In this document: in pieces, positions 1-5,675 of the stretch
How positions within the stretch are numbered: position 1 is the first letter of the stretch
Layout of the letters: every line of letters begins with the position of its first letter
NCBI GenBank assembly: GCA_035570275.1
Contig: DATMNI010000269.1
Span: forward strand, 1 to 12,564
DNA length: 12,564 bases
Reading direction: 5' to 3'
DNA from: DATMNI01 sp035570275
GTDB taxonomy: Bacteria; Acidobacteriota; Terriglobia; Bryobacterales; Bryobacteraceae
The notes under the pieces: generated by a model
What the model saw: the letters and a program-made list of their open reading frames with translations, nothing else
Told to the model about the DNA's origin: nothing
The model's database searches: none
Made by a program: the position numbers and the translations under genes

Positions 1-650
1 GCCGGCGTCTGCAGAGATCCGTCCGCATCAAACACCGGCGCCATCCAGATGACGTCATAGCTCTGCCACTCGCCCGGCTTTCGAACCGGGTTGACGAGCG
101 GAATCCCCTGCTTATAAATGCTTCCTGCCTGGCCGTTGACATAGGTCTTGTTGTTGTAGGAATCGAGAATCTGCAGCTCGTATCCGGCGTCGCCGCCACC
201 GGTCGACGCCAGAAAGACGCCGCTATTGCCGCGCGCCTGATCGGTCCCGGTGACATTCTCGGGGATCTTCCATTCAAGGTGGAGCTGGAAATTGTGGAAC
301 TTGCGTTTGGTTTCGATATTGCCCGAGCCGCGCGCCTTGCTCACCGTCATGACGGCATTGCTGACAAGCCAATTGGCCGGCGATTTATCACTCGTGTTCA
401 CCCACTCGTCCAGGTTCCTTCCATCGAACAGAACGATGGCGTCGGAAGGTGGCGCGGAATCGACAGCGCCGGGCGTCACGACTTTGGGCACGGGCTCCCA
501 GACTTCCGTGTCCTGCGGCCTGCCCCTGCCTTGCGCGCGGCCCTGACCAACAGGCTGCTGCTGCGCAAAAACGGCAGCCGATAATGCGAACAGCGTCGCG
601 AGCGTGCTGCAAATCGAAAGCGGACGGCGTTGGAATGAAAAAGGCCTCAT
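1..650 (-). CDS. DUF1080 (3-keto-disaccharide hydrolase-like) secreted protein, 3'-truncated by window edge
   Basis: I translated this frame by hand; it is open from 650 to the left edge (216 residues, C-terminus missing). An N-terminal signal peptide (hydrophobic stretch around residues 17-28, ending AVFAQ) precedes a Q/G/R-rich linker. The DUF1080 fold starts near residue 70 with IVLFDGRNLDEWV, then W..SNAVMTV, and FQLHLEWKIPE near 120, followed by RGNSGVFLAS, YELQILDSYNNKTY, GSIYKQG and GEWQSYDVIWMAP. These are the landmark strings of the family, whose jelly-roll fold resembles concanavalin-type glycosidases. Some members act on 3-keto-glycosides, so a periplasmic role in sugar breakdown is an inference. 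The start at 650 is preferred because GGAG lies 6 bases upstream; an in-frame ATG at 671 has no convincing ribosome site. The gene is divergent from the rest of the window and no operon partner is visible. Confidence 0.9.
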   Translation of the reverse strand, partial: MRPFSFQRRPLSICSTLATLFALSAAVFAQQQPVGQGRAQGRGRPQDTEVWEPVPKVVTPGAVDSAPPSDAIVLFDGRNLDEWVNTSDKSPANWLVSNAVMTVSKARGSGNIETKRKFHNFQLHLEWKIPENVTGTDQARGNSGVFLASTGGGDAGYELQILDSYNNKTYVNGQAGSIYKQGIPLVNPVRKPGEWQSYDVIWMAPVFDADGSLQTP

Positions 651-660
651 CGGATCTCCA
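651..660 (-). promoter_or_regulatory. Ribosome binding site deciding the DUF1080 start
   Basis: Read on the minus strand, TGGAGATCCG lies directly before the ATG at 650, with GGAG six bases from the start. The competing in-frame ATG at 671 lacks such a site and would place MIRNGDP in front of the signal peptide. Confidence 0.6.
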
Positions 661-757
661 TTTCTTATCATCTCTCATCGTGTCCTGCTCCAGGAGATAA
701 GACCGCGACCCTGACTGCCCCTGGCATCGGGCTCAGCGCCGGAACCTTCGCGGCGGG

Positions 758-779
758 TTCCCGGCGCATTCCCGGCGCA
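758..779. repeat. Perfect 11-bp tandem duplication
   Basis: TTCCCGGCGCA occurs twice back to back at 758-768 and 769-779. It is intergenic and no function is evident. Confidence 0.8.
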
Positions 780-936
780 TAAGACTCGCCGGCGTTGCAC
801 GGGCGCTCGCGCGCTCGACGAGAAGCAGCATACGGGCGACGCGTCGCGCCATGCGTCGCGGTCCAGCCCTGTATCGACGATGCGCCACGCTTGCGCATTG
901 AACTCGCCGAGCGGACACGCCGGGCGCCCGGCTCCG

Positions 937-1022
937 CGACCCCGACGGCAGGCGCGCCCACGCTACGCGGCGATGAACGACTCGATCATGCGAGTGGCGC
1001 GCCGAGCGCGGGATCCGGACGC
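937..1022 (+). repeat. Dispersed structured repeat, copy 1 (divergent)
   Basis: This copy begins with a 30-bp block (937-966) that is identical to 1041-1070. It continues with a degraded core, GGCGATGAACGACTCGAT, and then after an insertion GCGCGGGATCCGGACGCGA, which parallels GCGCGGGATCTGGCTCGAA in the better copies. A possible stem pairs GGGCGC (922-927) with GCGCCC around the CCGACGGC motif, with a long loop. It is the least conserved copy. Confidence 0.55.
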
Positions 1023-1033
1023 GACCCCCGCGC

Positions 1034-1180
1034 GGCGCCTCGACCCCGACGGCAGGCGCGCCCACGCTACCCAGCGGCGAGCGGCTTGAATCTCCTCGCG
1101 GGATCGGGCTCGACGTGCGAGCGGGCACGGCGAGGCTGTTGAAGCCGCTCGGTCGCCGAGACGCAGCGCCTCGGCGCCTT
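1034..1180 (+). repeat. Dispersed structured repeat, copy 2
   Basis: The 5' stem GGCGC (1034-1038) pairs with GCGCC (1058-1062) around a loop containing CCGACGGC. The core is GGCGAGCGGCTTGAATCTCC followed by TCGCGGGATCGGGCTCGA (to about 1113). The 3' arm has GGCT-GTTGA-AGCC (1134-1146) and then CGCCGAGACGC, both matched at the same place in other copies. Its first 30 bases (1041-1070) are a perfect duplicate of 937-966. Confidence 0.7.
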
Positions 1181-1510
1181 GAAAGCCTCATCGTCTACGT
1201 GTTGGCTCTTCGGTTCCCATGCTTTCGCAAACGGGCACCCGCGGCGAGCAACTGGAGAGACGGTGACGGTGACCGCGGCGAGCCCCGCGGCGTGGTCCGG
1301 CCCGAGATCGACGACGGCGCCGCCTTGGCGCGGGAACGTTGAAATCCCGACGCGCCCCGCGCGCGGCTCATCGCTCCCGACGACACGGGCTAGCGACGCC
1401 GCCGACGGACGGACGAGCTCGTGTCGGCGAAGCTCTAAAATCTAAAGAATTCGCGCGCAGGCGTGACAGATGCAAGCCTCCTGGTCGCCTGCTGTGGCTC
1501 CTTCCCGGGC

Positions 1511-1519
1511 TGATACGAT
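1511..1519 (+). promoter_or_regulatory. Possible extended -10 promoter for the cupin gene
   Basis: TGATACGAT fits an extended -10 (TGn followed by TACGAT). It would start transcription about 45 bases before the cupin ATG. There is no good -35 at the expected distance, so this is a weak call. Confidence 0.3.
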
Positions 1520-1571
1520 GTGAAGACAGCCGGAAGGTAATTTCCCCTTTCATCGACATACGGAGAACAAT

Positions 1572-1979
1572 ATGGCCACACGACGCGATTTGCTGAAACT
1601 GTTACCGGCCGCACCCTTTGCCCTTTCGGCGGCCGCCGCATCCAAACTGCCGAATGCGGTAGTCGAGCCCGAGACGGCGTCGCTGAAGAAACTTCCCTTT
1701 GGTGACGCGCACGTGTACTTCGAGGGCGCGACCGATCAGGTCCGGTCGATGGTCGGGGGGAGCCTTCTGCTCGCGGTTGGTAAGAGCGACCCACCTCACA
1801 AGCATGAGGAGGAGGAGTTCATGGTGATCGCCGAGGGTACCGCCGAAATTCTTGTCGATGGCAAGACCGTGAGGGTGAAGCCCGGTTCGATGATGTACTG
1901 TGGGGCAAACAAGACGCACGGTATCTCCAACACCGGCAAGGTCCCCGTGCTCTTCTACTATTACAAGTGGAAGGTCTGA
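1572..1979 (+). CDS. Exported single-domain cupin protein
   Basis: 135 aa. The N-terminus TRRDLLKLLPAAPFALSAAAA has a twin arginine (R4-R5) followed by a hydrophobic run, suggesting Tat or Sec export. Residues 60-130 form one cupin_2 barrel. Motif 1 is PPHKHEEEEFMVIAEG with H76, H78 and E82. Motif 2 is VKPGSMMYCGANKTHGISN with H116. Together they supply the full 3-His/1-Glu metal site, so metal binding is likely. The substrate cannot be told from sequence: cupins of this size include dioxygenases, isomerases and sugar-binding proteins. GGAGA at 1562-1566 is a good ribosome site and fixes the start. The gene stands alone, with repeat copies in the spacers on both sides, copy 3 starting right after its stop. 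Confidence 0.88.
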   Translation: MATRRDLLKLLPAAPFALSAAAASKLPNAVVEPETASLKKLPFGDAHVYFEGATDQVRSMVGGSLLLAVGKSDPPHKHEEEEFMVIAEGTAEILVDGKTVRVKPGSMMYCGANKTHGISNTGKVPVLFYYYKWKV

Positions 1980-1980
1980 C

Positions 1981-2087
1981 GCGCCGGCGCCCAGGCAGGT
2001 AGCATACGGCGGCAACAGAAGGCGCTTGGACGCGACGAATGGCTCGAATCTACGCGCGGGATCGGGCTCGAACGGCACGAGTGGCCG
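1981..2087 (+). repeat. Dispersed structured repeat, copy 3
   Basis: It begins one base after the cupin stop codon with the perfect palindrome GCGCCGGCGC (1981-1990). The core GCGACGAATGGCTCGAATC (2032-2050) is followed by ACGCGCGGGATCGGGCTCGA (2052-2071). The 5' hairpin loop motif CCGACGGC is not conserved here, and the 3' arm ends early at about 2087. Confidence 0.7.
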
Positions 2088-2100
2088 TCTATTCGGGCTG

Positions 2101-2116
2101 TACCACGTCTGTGGTA
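2101..2116. other. Small inverted repeat upstream of the P460 gene
   Basis: TACCAC-GTCT-GTGGTA is a perfect 6-bp inverted repeat with a 4-base centre, about 150 bases before the P460 start. It could be an operator or a chance palindrome. The remaining spacer to 2268 shows no gene. Confidence 0.3.
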
Positions 2117-2268
2117 TCGACTGCCCCCGCGAAGGTGTTATCCGCAAAGCACAGCATATCGTGATGGATTCAGTGTCGCGCTACCGCACAATCATAAACG
2201 GGGAGCTTACAACGGTTGGGGAATATCCTCGCTGTTAGTGAGCAGAAGTTCAGCGCAGGAGATCGGAC

Positions 2269-2844
2269 ATGAAACGCAAAAGTCTTCGAGTAAGCGTGTT
2301 TCTTGGGGTATTCCTCTCTGTTCTAGTGGCACTGGCTCTGGCTGCCGCGGACAAATACACCGTGAAAGTACCGGGCGGGCTCGCGTTCTCCGAGTTCAGG
2401 GGATACGAAGCATGGCAGGCTGTCGGCCCGAGTCAGACCGACGCCCAAAACGTGATCAGACTCATCCTAGCGAATCCCGTGATGATCGACGCATACAAGG
2501 AAGGTGTTCCCGGCAATGGCAAGCCCTTCCCAGAGGGCTCCAAGATTGCGAAGATTGAGTGGAGACCGAAAAAGTTAACCGACCCCCCCTTTTCTGCGAG
2601 CATCCCAGACACGGTGCCTGGTGATTTGACTGAGGTCGAGTTCATCGAGAAGGACAGCAAGAGATTCTCGGACACGCACGGATGGGGATATGCCATGTTC
2701 GACTATGACGCCGCATCCGGTACGTTCACGCCTGCCACCTCGGCCAGCAAGCCGCCGCAGGGGCACGACGCCAAGTGCGGCACCGCATGCCACACTCTAG
2801 CGGCGTCAAAGGATTACATTTTCACGGCATACGCCAAGAGGTAA
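2269..2844 (+). CDS. Cytochrome P460-family c-type haem protein, exported
   Basis: 191 aa. A clear Sec signal peptide (KRK, then a hydrophobic run to about residue 26, ALALAAA|DKYTV) sends it to the periplasm. The mature part matches the cytochrome P460 family (Pfam Cytochrome_P460): FSEFRGYEAWQAVG near 38-51, ANPVMIDAYKEG near 88, GKPFPEGSKIAKIEW near 103, and a C-terminal haem site followed by KDYIFTAYAKR. Founding members oxidise hydroxylamine or bind NO, and most relatives are uncharacterised, so the substrate is unknown. The haem motif reads C170-GTA-C174-H175, a CX3CH spacing rather than CXXCH. I cannot identify the lysine cross-link of true P460 enzymes from sequence alone. AGGAG at 2257-2261 supports the start. 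It is monocistronic, with no hydroxylamine- or nitrogen-metabolism neighbours. Confidence 0.9.
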   Translation: MKRKSLRVSVFLGVFLSVLVALALAAADKYTVKVPGGLAFSEFRGYEAWQAVGPSQTDAQNVIRLILANPVMIDAYKEGVPGNGKPFPEGSKIAKIEWRPKKLTDPPFSASIPDTVPGDLTEVEFIEKDSKRFSDTHGWGYAMFDYDAASGTFTPATSASKPPQGHDAKCGTACHTLAASKDYIFTAYAKR

Positions 2845-3290
2845 ACCCCAATTAGGTGCTCTCCAAGTCCGGTGGTGGAAGCATGCCTGCGGTGTCGTCG
2901 GAATAGTAATCTCCTCGAACCCCGTCTCGAACCAATGTAAGAGTCGGCGACGATCCACCGACGACGGAGCCGCCCGCGCCCAGCGGCGAACGGCTCGAAT
3001 GGGTGCGCCTTGCGAGCGCGCAGCTTCACCTGCCTCGGCGACGCCATCGCGCCCGCCCAAACGCCGCGAGCTGGCGCGGCGAGGCCAGTGAAGCCGCGCG
3101 CTCGGCGCGAGGCGGGCCGCGCCTTGGCACCTCGAATCGCCTTCGCCGCGCTCGGAGGCCAGAACGTTGGCTGCCCGTCAGGCCGGGAACTCGACCTCGC
3201 GGGGGGTGGCGGGAACCAGCCGGTCGCAGATCCTCATCGGAGATTCTACGCTAGCTGAGAGCCCTATCGCGCTACTATTCGAAATGAACA
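2845..3290. other. Intergenic region with repeat copy, no gene
   Basis: This spacer lies between the P460 gene and xthA. The first 95 bases hold nothing I recognise, and no U-tract terminator is visible. From 2943 to about 3150 it is occupied by repeat copy 4. The remaining 140 bases before xthA show no clear promoter, and xthA has no evident Shine-Dalgarno sequence. Confidence 0.5.
2943..3140 (+). repeat. Dispersed structured repeat, copy 4
   Basis: The stem GTCGG (2943-2947) pairs with CCGAC (2958-2962). The core GGCGAACGGCTCGAAT (2985-3000) is a perfect 16-base match to copy 5 (4102-4117). The second core half is diverged. The 3' arm GGCGAGGCCAGTGAAGCCG (about 3079-3096) matches GGCGAGGCTGTTGAAGCCG of copy 2, with changes in the loop of the small hairpin. 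Confidence 0.7.
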
Positions 3291-4070
3291 ATGAAGATCG
3301 CCACATGGAACATCAACTCGGTCCGCAGGCGTCTGCCGCTGGTCATAGACTGGCTGGCGGCGAACAAACCCGAAGTGCTGTGCCTGCAGGAAACCAAGGT
3401 GCAGGATAGCGAGTTCCCTGCTGCCGCCTTCCGTGACGCCGGATACTACGCCACCTTCCGCGGTATGAAGGGCTACAATGGCGTAGCCACGCTCACCCGT
3501 CGCGAGCCCGAATTCGTGCTCCATGGCCTCTGCGAAGGGCTGGAGAGTGAAGATGTTCGCATCGTCCAAACGACAATCGACGGTATCCCGATCGTCAACA
3601 CCTATGTTCCGCAAGGATACAAGGTTGGGACCGATAAGTACGTGTTCAAGCTGGAATGGTTCCACCGCGTGCGGCGCTATTTCAGTGAGCGGCTCGATCC
3701 GAAGAAACCGGCCATCTGGCTGGGCGATCTGAACGTTGCGCCCGACCCGATCGATGTCTACCATCCTGATCGCCGCGTCAACGATCCTGACTTCCACATC
3801 GATGCTCGCGAGTCCTATCGGCACGCGGTCGGCTGGGGATTCACTGACGTGTTTCGCAAACTCCACCCTGATCGGGCGCAGTATACCTATTGGGACTACT
3901 TCCGCAACGCTTTTGAGCACAATTGGGGATGGCGCATCGATCACATTTTGGCAACGGCACCACTGGCCGCCGTCTGCCACACCAGCGACGTGGATCTGCA
4001 AACGCGTCGCGCCGCCCAAGCATCCGACCACGCAGCAGTCTGGGCGGAGTTCGACGATGACAGCCTGTAA
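3291..4070 (+). CDS. xthA: Exodeoxyribonuclease III (AP endonuclease)
   Basis: 259 aa, a normal full length for the XthA/ExoA family of the endonuclease/exonuclease/phosphatase superfamily. It cuts DNA at abasic sites and removes 3' blocking groups in base-excision repair in the cytoplasm. The active site is complete: KIATWNINSVRRR (N7), LCLQETK (E34, metal), VNTYVPQG (Y105), WLGDLNVAPDPIDVY (D146, N148) and ASDHAAVW (D246, H247). GWRIDHIL near residue 216 is also typical. There is no signal peptide. The upstream bases lack a good ribosome site, but the start is fixed by the conserved first beta strand. An ATG at 3284 is out of frame. The gene stands alone between two repeat-bearing spacers, and copy 5 begins on its stop codon. 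Confidence 0.95.
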   Translation: MKIATWNINSVRRRLPLVIDWLAANKPEVLCLQETKVQDSEFPAAAFRDAGYYATFRGMKGYNGVATLTRREPEFVLHGLCEGLESEDVRIVQTTIDGIPIVNTYVPQGYKVGTDKYVFKLEWFHRVRRYFSERLDPKKPAIWLGDLNVAPDPIDVYHPDRRVNDPDFHIDARESYRHAVGWGFTDVFRKLHPDRAQYTYWDYFRNAFEHNWGWRIDHILATAPLAAVCHTSDVDLQTRRAAQASDHAAVWAEFDDDSL

Positions 4071-4200
4071 CGTGGGATCCCGACGGCACCCGCGCCCACG
4101 TGGCGAACGGCTCGAATCACTTGGTGGGCGCGACGGCCCACGTCTGGCGCCGAGCAGGGCAGTGCCGGCTGCCGCGACGCGCGTCGCGGTCCGGCCCGGG
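4070..4200 (+). repeat. Dispersed structured repeat, copy 5, with stop-codon-proximal hairpin
   Basis: A perfect 7-bp stem, ACGTGGG (4070-4076) with CCCACGT (4095-4101), starts at the last base of the xthA stop codon. It encloses a loop containing CCGACGGC. The core GGCGAACGGCTCGAAT (4102-4117) is identical to copy 4. The second core half is replaced by other sequence. An 18-bp perfect palindrome, CCGCGACGCGCGTCGCGG, lies at 4172-4189. Its position suggests an mRNA 3'-end structure, but no T-tract follows, so a classical terminator is not supported. Confidence 0.7.
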
Positions 4201-4233
4201 AGTTCATTAAGCCGCAGGCGCAGCAGGGGCGAT

Positions 4234-4315
4234 GGCGCTCCCGACGGCACGCGCCCCCGCGCCCCGCTCGACGAACGGCTCGCATCTCCGCGCGGGATCT
4301 GGCGCGAATGGTGCG
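4234..4315 (+). repeat. Dispersed structured repeat, copy 6, 5' half
   Basis: The stem GGCGC (4234-4238) pairs with GCGCC (4251-4255) around TCCCGACGGCAC. The core CGACGAACGGCTCG (4269-4282) and CCGCGCGGGATCTGGC (4288-4303) match copy 7 exactly. The copy breaks off at GTGCG (4311-4315), where the symmetric element begins. Its 3' arm appears to resume at 4471. Confidence 0.75.
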
Positions 4316-4352
4316 CTAGCAGGATGCTGAAAAAGGGCCTTGAAAGCCGGTT

Positions 4353-4370
4353 TTGGGACACGTGTCCCAA
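4353..4370. promoter_or_regulatory. 18-bp perfect palindrome, possible protein-binding site 1
   Basis: TTGGGACACGTGTCCCAA is fully self-complementary. A near-identical palindrome lies 63 bp downstream centre to centre, which is six helical turns, placing both on the same DNA face. It could be a dimeric regulator site or a transposase subterminal site. Confidence 0.45.
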
Positions 4371-4415
4371 TCTGGAAGGAACCGGACATTGGTAGCAAGT
4401 GACTTACACGTCAGT

Positions 4416-4433
4416 TTGGGACAAGTGTCCCAA
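4416..4433. promoter_or_regulatory. Palindrome, possible protein-binding site 2
   Basis: TTGGGACA-AG-TGTCCCAA has the same 8-base arms as the palindrome at 4353-4370 and differs only in the central two bases. Conservation of the arms with a changed centre suggests that the arms are what is recognised. Confidence 0.45.
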
Positions 4434-4470
4434 CGGGTCTCGCTCCGCTCGTTTTTCCGCAGCCTGCTAG

Positions 4471-4540
4471 ACTAGGGCGCGACGGCCGGGGAGAGGCTGG
4501 CGGAGCTCGCTTGCCGAGCGGACGCGCCGTGCGCGCGGCT
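4471..4540 (+). repeat. Dispersed structured repeat, copy 6, displaced 3' half
   Basis: GGCGCGACGGCCGG, then GAGAGGCTGGCGGAGCTCGC (4491-4510) and GCCGAGCGGACGCGCC follow the symmetric element. They correspond to the 3' arm of copies 2 and 7 (AGGCYGnnGRAGCC, then CGCCGAG). GCCGAGCGGAC also matches 906-916. Together with 4234-4315 it makes one copy interrupted by the 155-bp element. Confidence 0.55.
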
Positions 4541-4853
4541 CCTCGCTTTCTACGGCACGCGCGAGGCCGGCGAAGACGCGCTCGCCGAGAGGCAGCCGCG
4601 CGAGCGCTGCGCGCAGAACGCGAAAGCCAGACGCCCCGAGCTGATTCCGCAAAAGTAACATCTCTTTTATTCGCCTGTCTGTCAGGGAACTCTCGCGAAC
4701 GTAGCACTAACAAATGGCAATATTGCAGAGATGAGGCATTCCTGTGACACTGCCTACGGGAGGAGATGCTCCCAGGCCCGGACTTTCACGCTTCAGGTCA
4801 GATATCAATAACGGACGGGGCCCAATCCAGCTTGATCGCGGACTATTACACGC

Positions 4854-4859
4854 AGGAGG
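4854..4859 (+). promoter_or_regulatory. Strong ribosome binding site for the choice-of-anchor P gene
   Basis: AGGAGG, a perfect Shine-Dalgarno sequence, lies nine bases before the ATG at 4869. It rules in this start over the overlapping out-of-frame ATG at 4766. Confidence 0.7.
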
Positions 4860-4868
4860 CTCAGAACG

Positions 4869-5522
4869 ATGTTAAGGCACGTGATAAGTTCCAAAGCGCT
4901 AATGGCGGTCCTTCTACCGGCCAGTCTCGCGGCGTCAGGCGGCAGCTCGTGCCGTCCGATGACCACTTATACGGGCGAGGCTTTCGGTGCATCCGTTAAT
5001 GTGCTAGGCATAAAAACTACCATTTCGGATACCGGGACTCTTCCGGGCAATGGCGGCTCATTATCAACGCAGTTGGCCGGCATTGACCTGCCAGGTGTGC
5101 TGAAGTTGGGCCTTCTCACCGAAAGCACGACGGGCGGATCCGGTAGAACTTCTTCCCAATCATCGGTGGCCAATGTGACCGTAACTGCGGTTGGAATCGG
5201 CGTAACCGCCTCGGTACTGACCTCCAACGCATTCGCGCAGGCCTGTGGCGGTGGCAGCCCCTCCGTAGCTGGAGGGTCGAACATAGCAGATCTCGTCGTA
5301 AACGGGCACTCGATTATAGTTACGGGAGCGCCGAACCAGACCGTGCCTCTGCTCATTGGTTCCTTAATCATCAACGAGCAGATCAGCACAGTTACCAGTT
5401 CCTTCTGCGGGGGTAGCGCCAACATAACGGTCAATGCCCTTCATCTGAAAGTCGCGGGTGTCGCCGATGTCGTGATTTCCTCCTCTCAATCCGGCGTTAG
5501 TTGTGTTCCGCCGCCGATGTGA
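4869..5522 (+). CDS. Choice-of-anchor P-type secreted protein
   Basis: 217 aa. The signal peptide covers residues 1 to about 22 (SKALMAVLLPASLAA). The mature protein resembles the choice-of-anchor P family: YTGEAFGASVNVLG near 34-47, SDTGTLPGNGGSL near 53-65, SVANVTV, then VTASVLTSNAFAQACGGG and the C-terminal TVNALHLKVAGVADVVISSSQSGVSC. It is rich in Val, Ser, Gly and Thr, as expected for a beta-rich extracellular domain. Four cysteines (C28 and the ones in QACGG, SFCGG and VSCV) could form two disulfides. Family members usually carry a variable C-terminal anchor, but this one ends in VPPPM just after the domain and has none, so it is probably released or periplasmic. There is no lipobox at C28. 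Its function is unknown. The base composition is lower in GC than that of its neighbours. It is monocistronic. Confidence 0.8.
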   Translation: MLRHVISSKALMAVLLPASLAASGGSSCRPMTTYTGEAFGASVNVLGIKTTISDTGTLPGNGGSLSTQLAGIDLPGVLKLGLLTESTTGGSGRTSSQSSVANVTVTAVGIGVTASVLTSNAFAQACGGGSPSVAGGSNIADLVVNGHSIIVTGAPNQTVPLLIGSLIINEQISTVTSSFCGGSANITVNALHLKVAGVADVVISSSQSGVSCVPPPM

Positions 5523-5675
5523 AATGGTTAGTGACGAGCGCGACGTTGCGCCGCCCCGTGACGTGTGGAGTCACGTGAGCTATTCCGTCAAGGGTTTTCT
5601 TAAGCTGAGTTTCTGAAGACCGGCGACCGTTTTCCACGGCTGTTTCCGCAAGGGATCGTGCGCTGCACAACCAGA

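Larger units (their letters stand above)
651..1571. other. Intergenic region, GC-rich, repeat-filled, no gene
   Basis: This 920-base spacer separates the divergent DUF1080 and cupin genes. I see no credible gene. The open frames in it, for example 733-1191 on the minus strand, are arginine- and serine-rich low-complexity translations with no recognisable domain or ribosome site. It holds a perfect 11-bp tandem duplication (758-779), two copies of the dispersed repeat (937-1022 and 1034-1180) with a perfect 30-bp direct repeat between them, and further GC-rich inverted sequence to about 1430. From about 1430 to 1571 the base composition becomes ordinary, which is where the cupin promoter should lie. 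Confidence 0.6.
4316..4470. mobile_element. Miniature inverted-repeat (MITE-like) element, 155 bp, mirror-symmetric layout
   Basis: The ends are inverted repeats: CAGGATGCTGAAAAA (4320-4334) and the complement of 4452-4466 (CAGGCTGCGGAAAAA) match at 13 of 15 positions. Each end is bordered by CTAG (4316-4319 and 4467-4470), possibly a target duplication or part of the ends. Inside are two palindromes, TTGGGACACGTGTCCCAA (4353-4370) and TTGGGACAAGTGTCCCAA (4416-4433). Each palindrome is exactly 18 bases from its nearer inverted repeat, and the whole layout is symmetric about 4393. There is no coding capacity. The termini resemble GCTGAAAAA-type insertion-sequence ends, so a transposase supplied elsewhere in the genome is likely (inference). 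Confidence 0.65.
4071..4868. other. Intergenic region: two repeat copies and a symmetric mobile-like element, no gene
   Basis: This 798-base spacer between xthA and the choice-of-anchor gene is made up of repeat copy 5 (to about 4200), repeat copy 6 in two halves (4234-4315 and 4471-4540), and a 155-bp symmetric element between those halves. From about 4640 to 4868 the composition drops to ordinary and presumably holds the promoter and leader of the downstream gene. A small hairpin, GGGAG-GAGATG-CTCCC (4758-4773), sits about 95 bases before that gene. No coding region is supported. Confidence 0.6.

Noticed and set aside
388..678. Minus-strand frame starting MRDDKKWRSDEAFF
   Set aside because: It overlaps the DUF1080 gene in another frame; the DUF1080 frame has a signal peptide and family motifs.
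733..1191. Open frame of 152 codons on the minus strand, and overlapping + frames
   Set aside because: The translation is Arg/Ser/Ala-rich low complexity covering two repeat copies, with no domain, ribosome site or partner. High GC content makes such frames common.
2164..2238. Short frame MDSVSRYRTIINGELTTVGEY
   Set aside because: Only 24 residues, no ribosome site, no similarity recognised; it sits in the leader region of the P460 gene.
3264..4370. 368-codon minus-strand open frame
   Set aside because: It lies antisense to xthA, which has a complete catalytic set, and extends into repeat sequence. It is a shadow of GC-rich codons.
4766..4999. Possible small gene MLPGPDFHASGQ... before the choice-of-anchor gene
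   Set aside because: It overlaps the real gene out of frame. Its nearest purine-rich sequence abuts the ATG too closely, while the downstream start has a perfect AGGAGG at the right distance.
5559..5580. Intrinsic terminator after the choice-of-anchor gene
   Set aside because: The hairpin ACGTG/CACGT is weak and no T-run follows directly.
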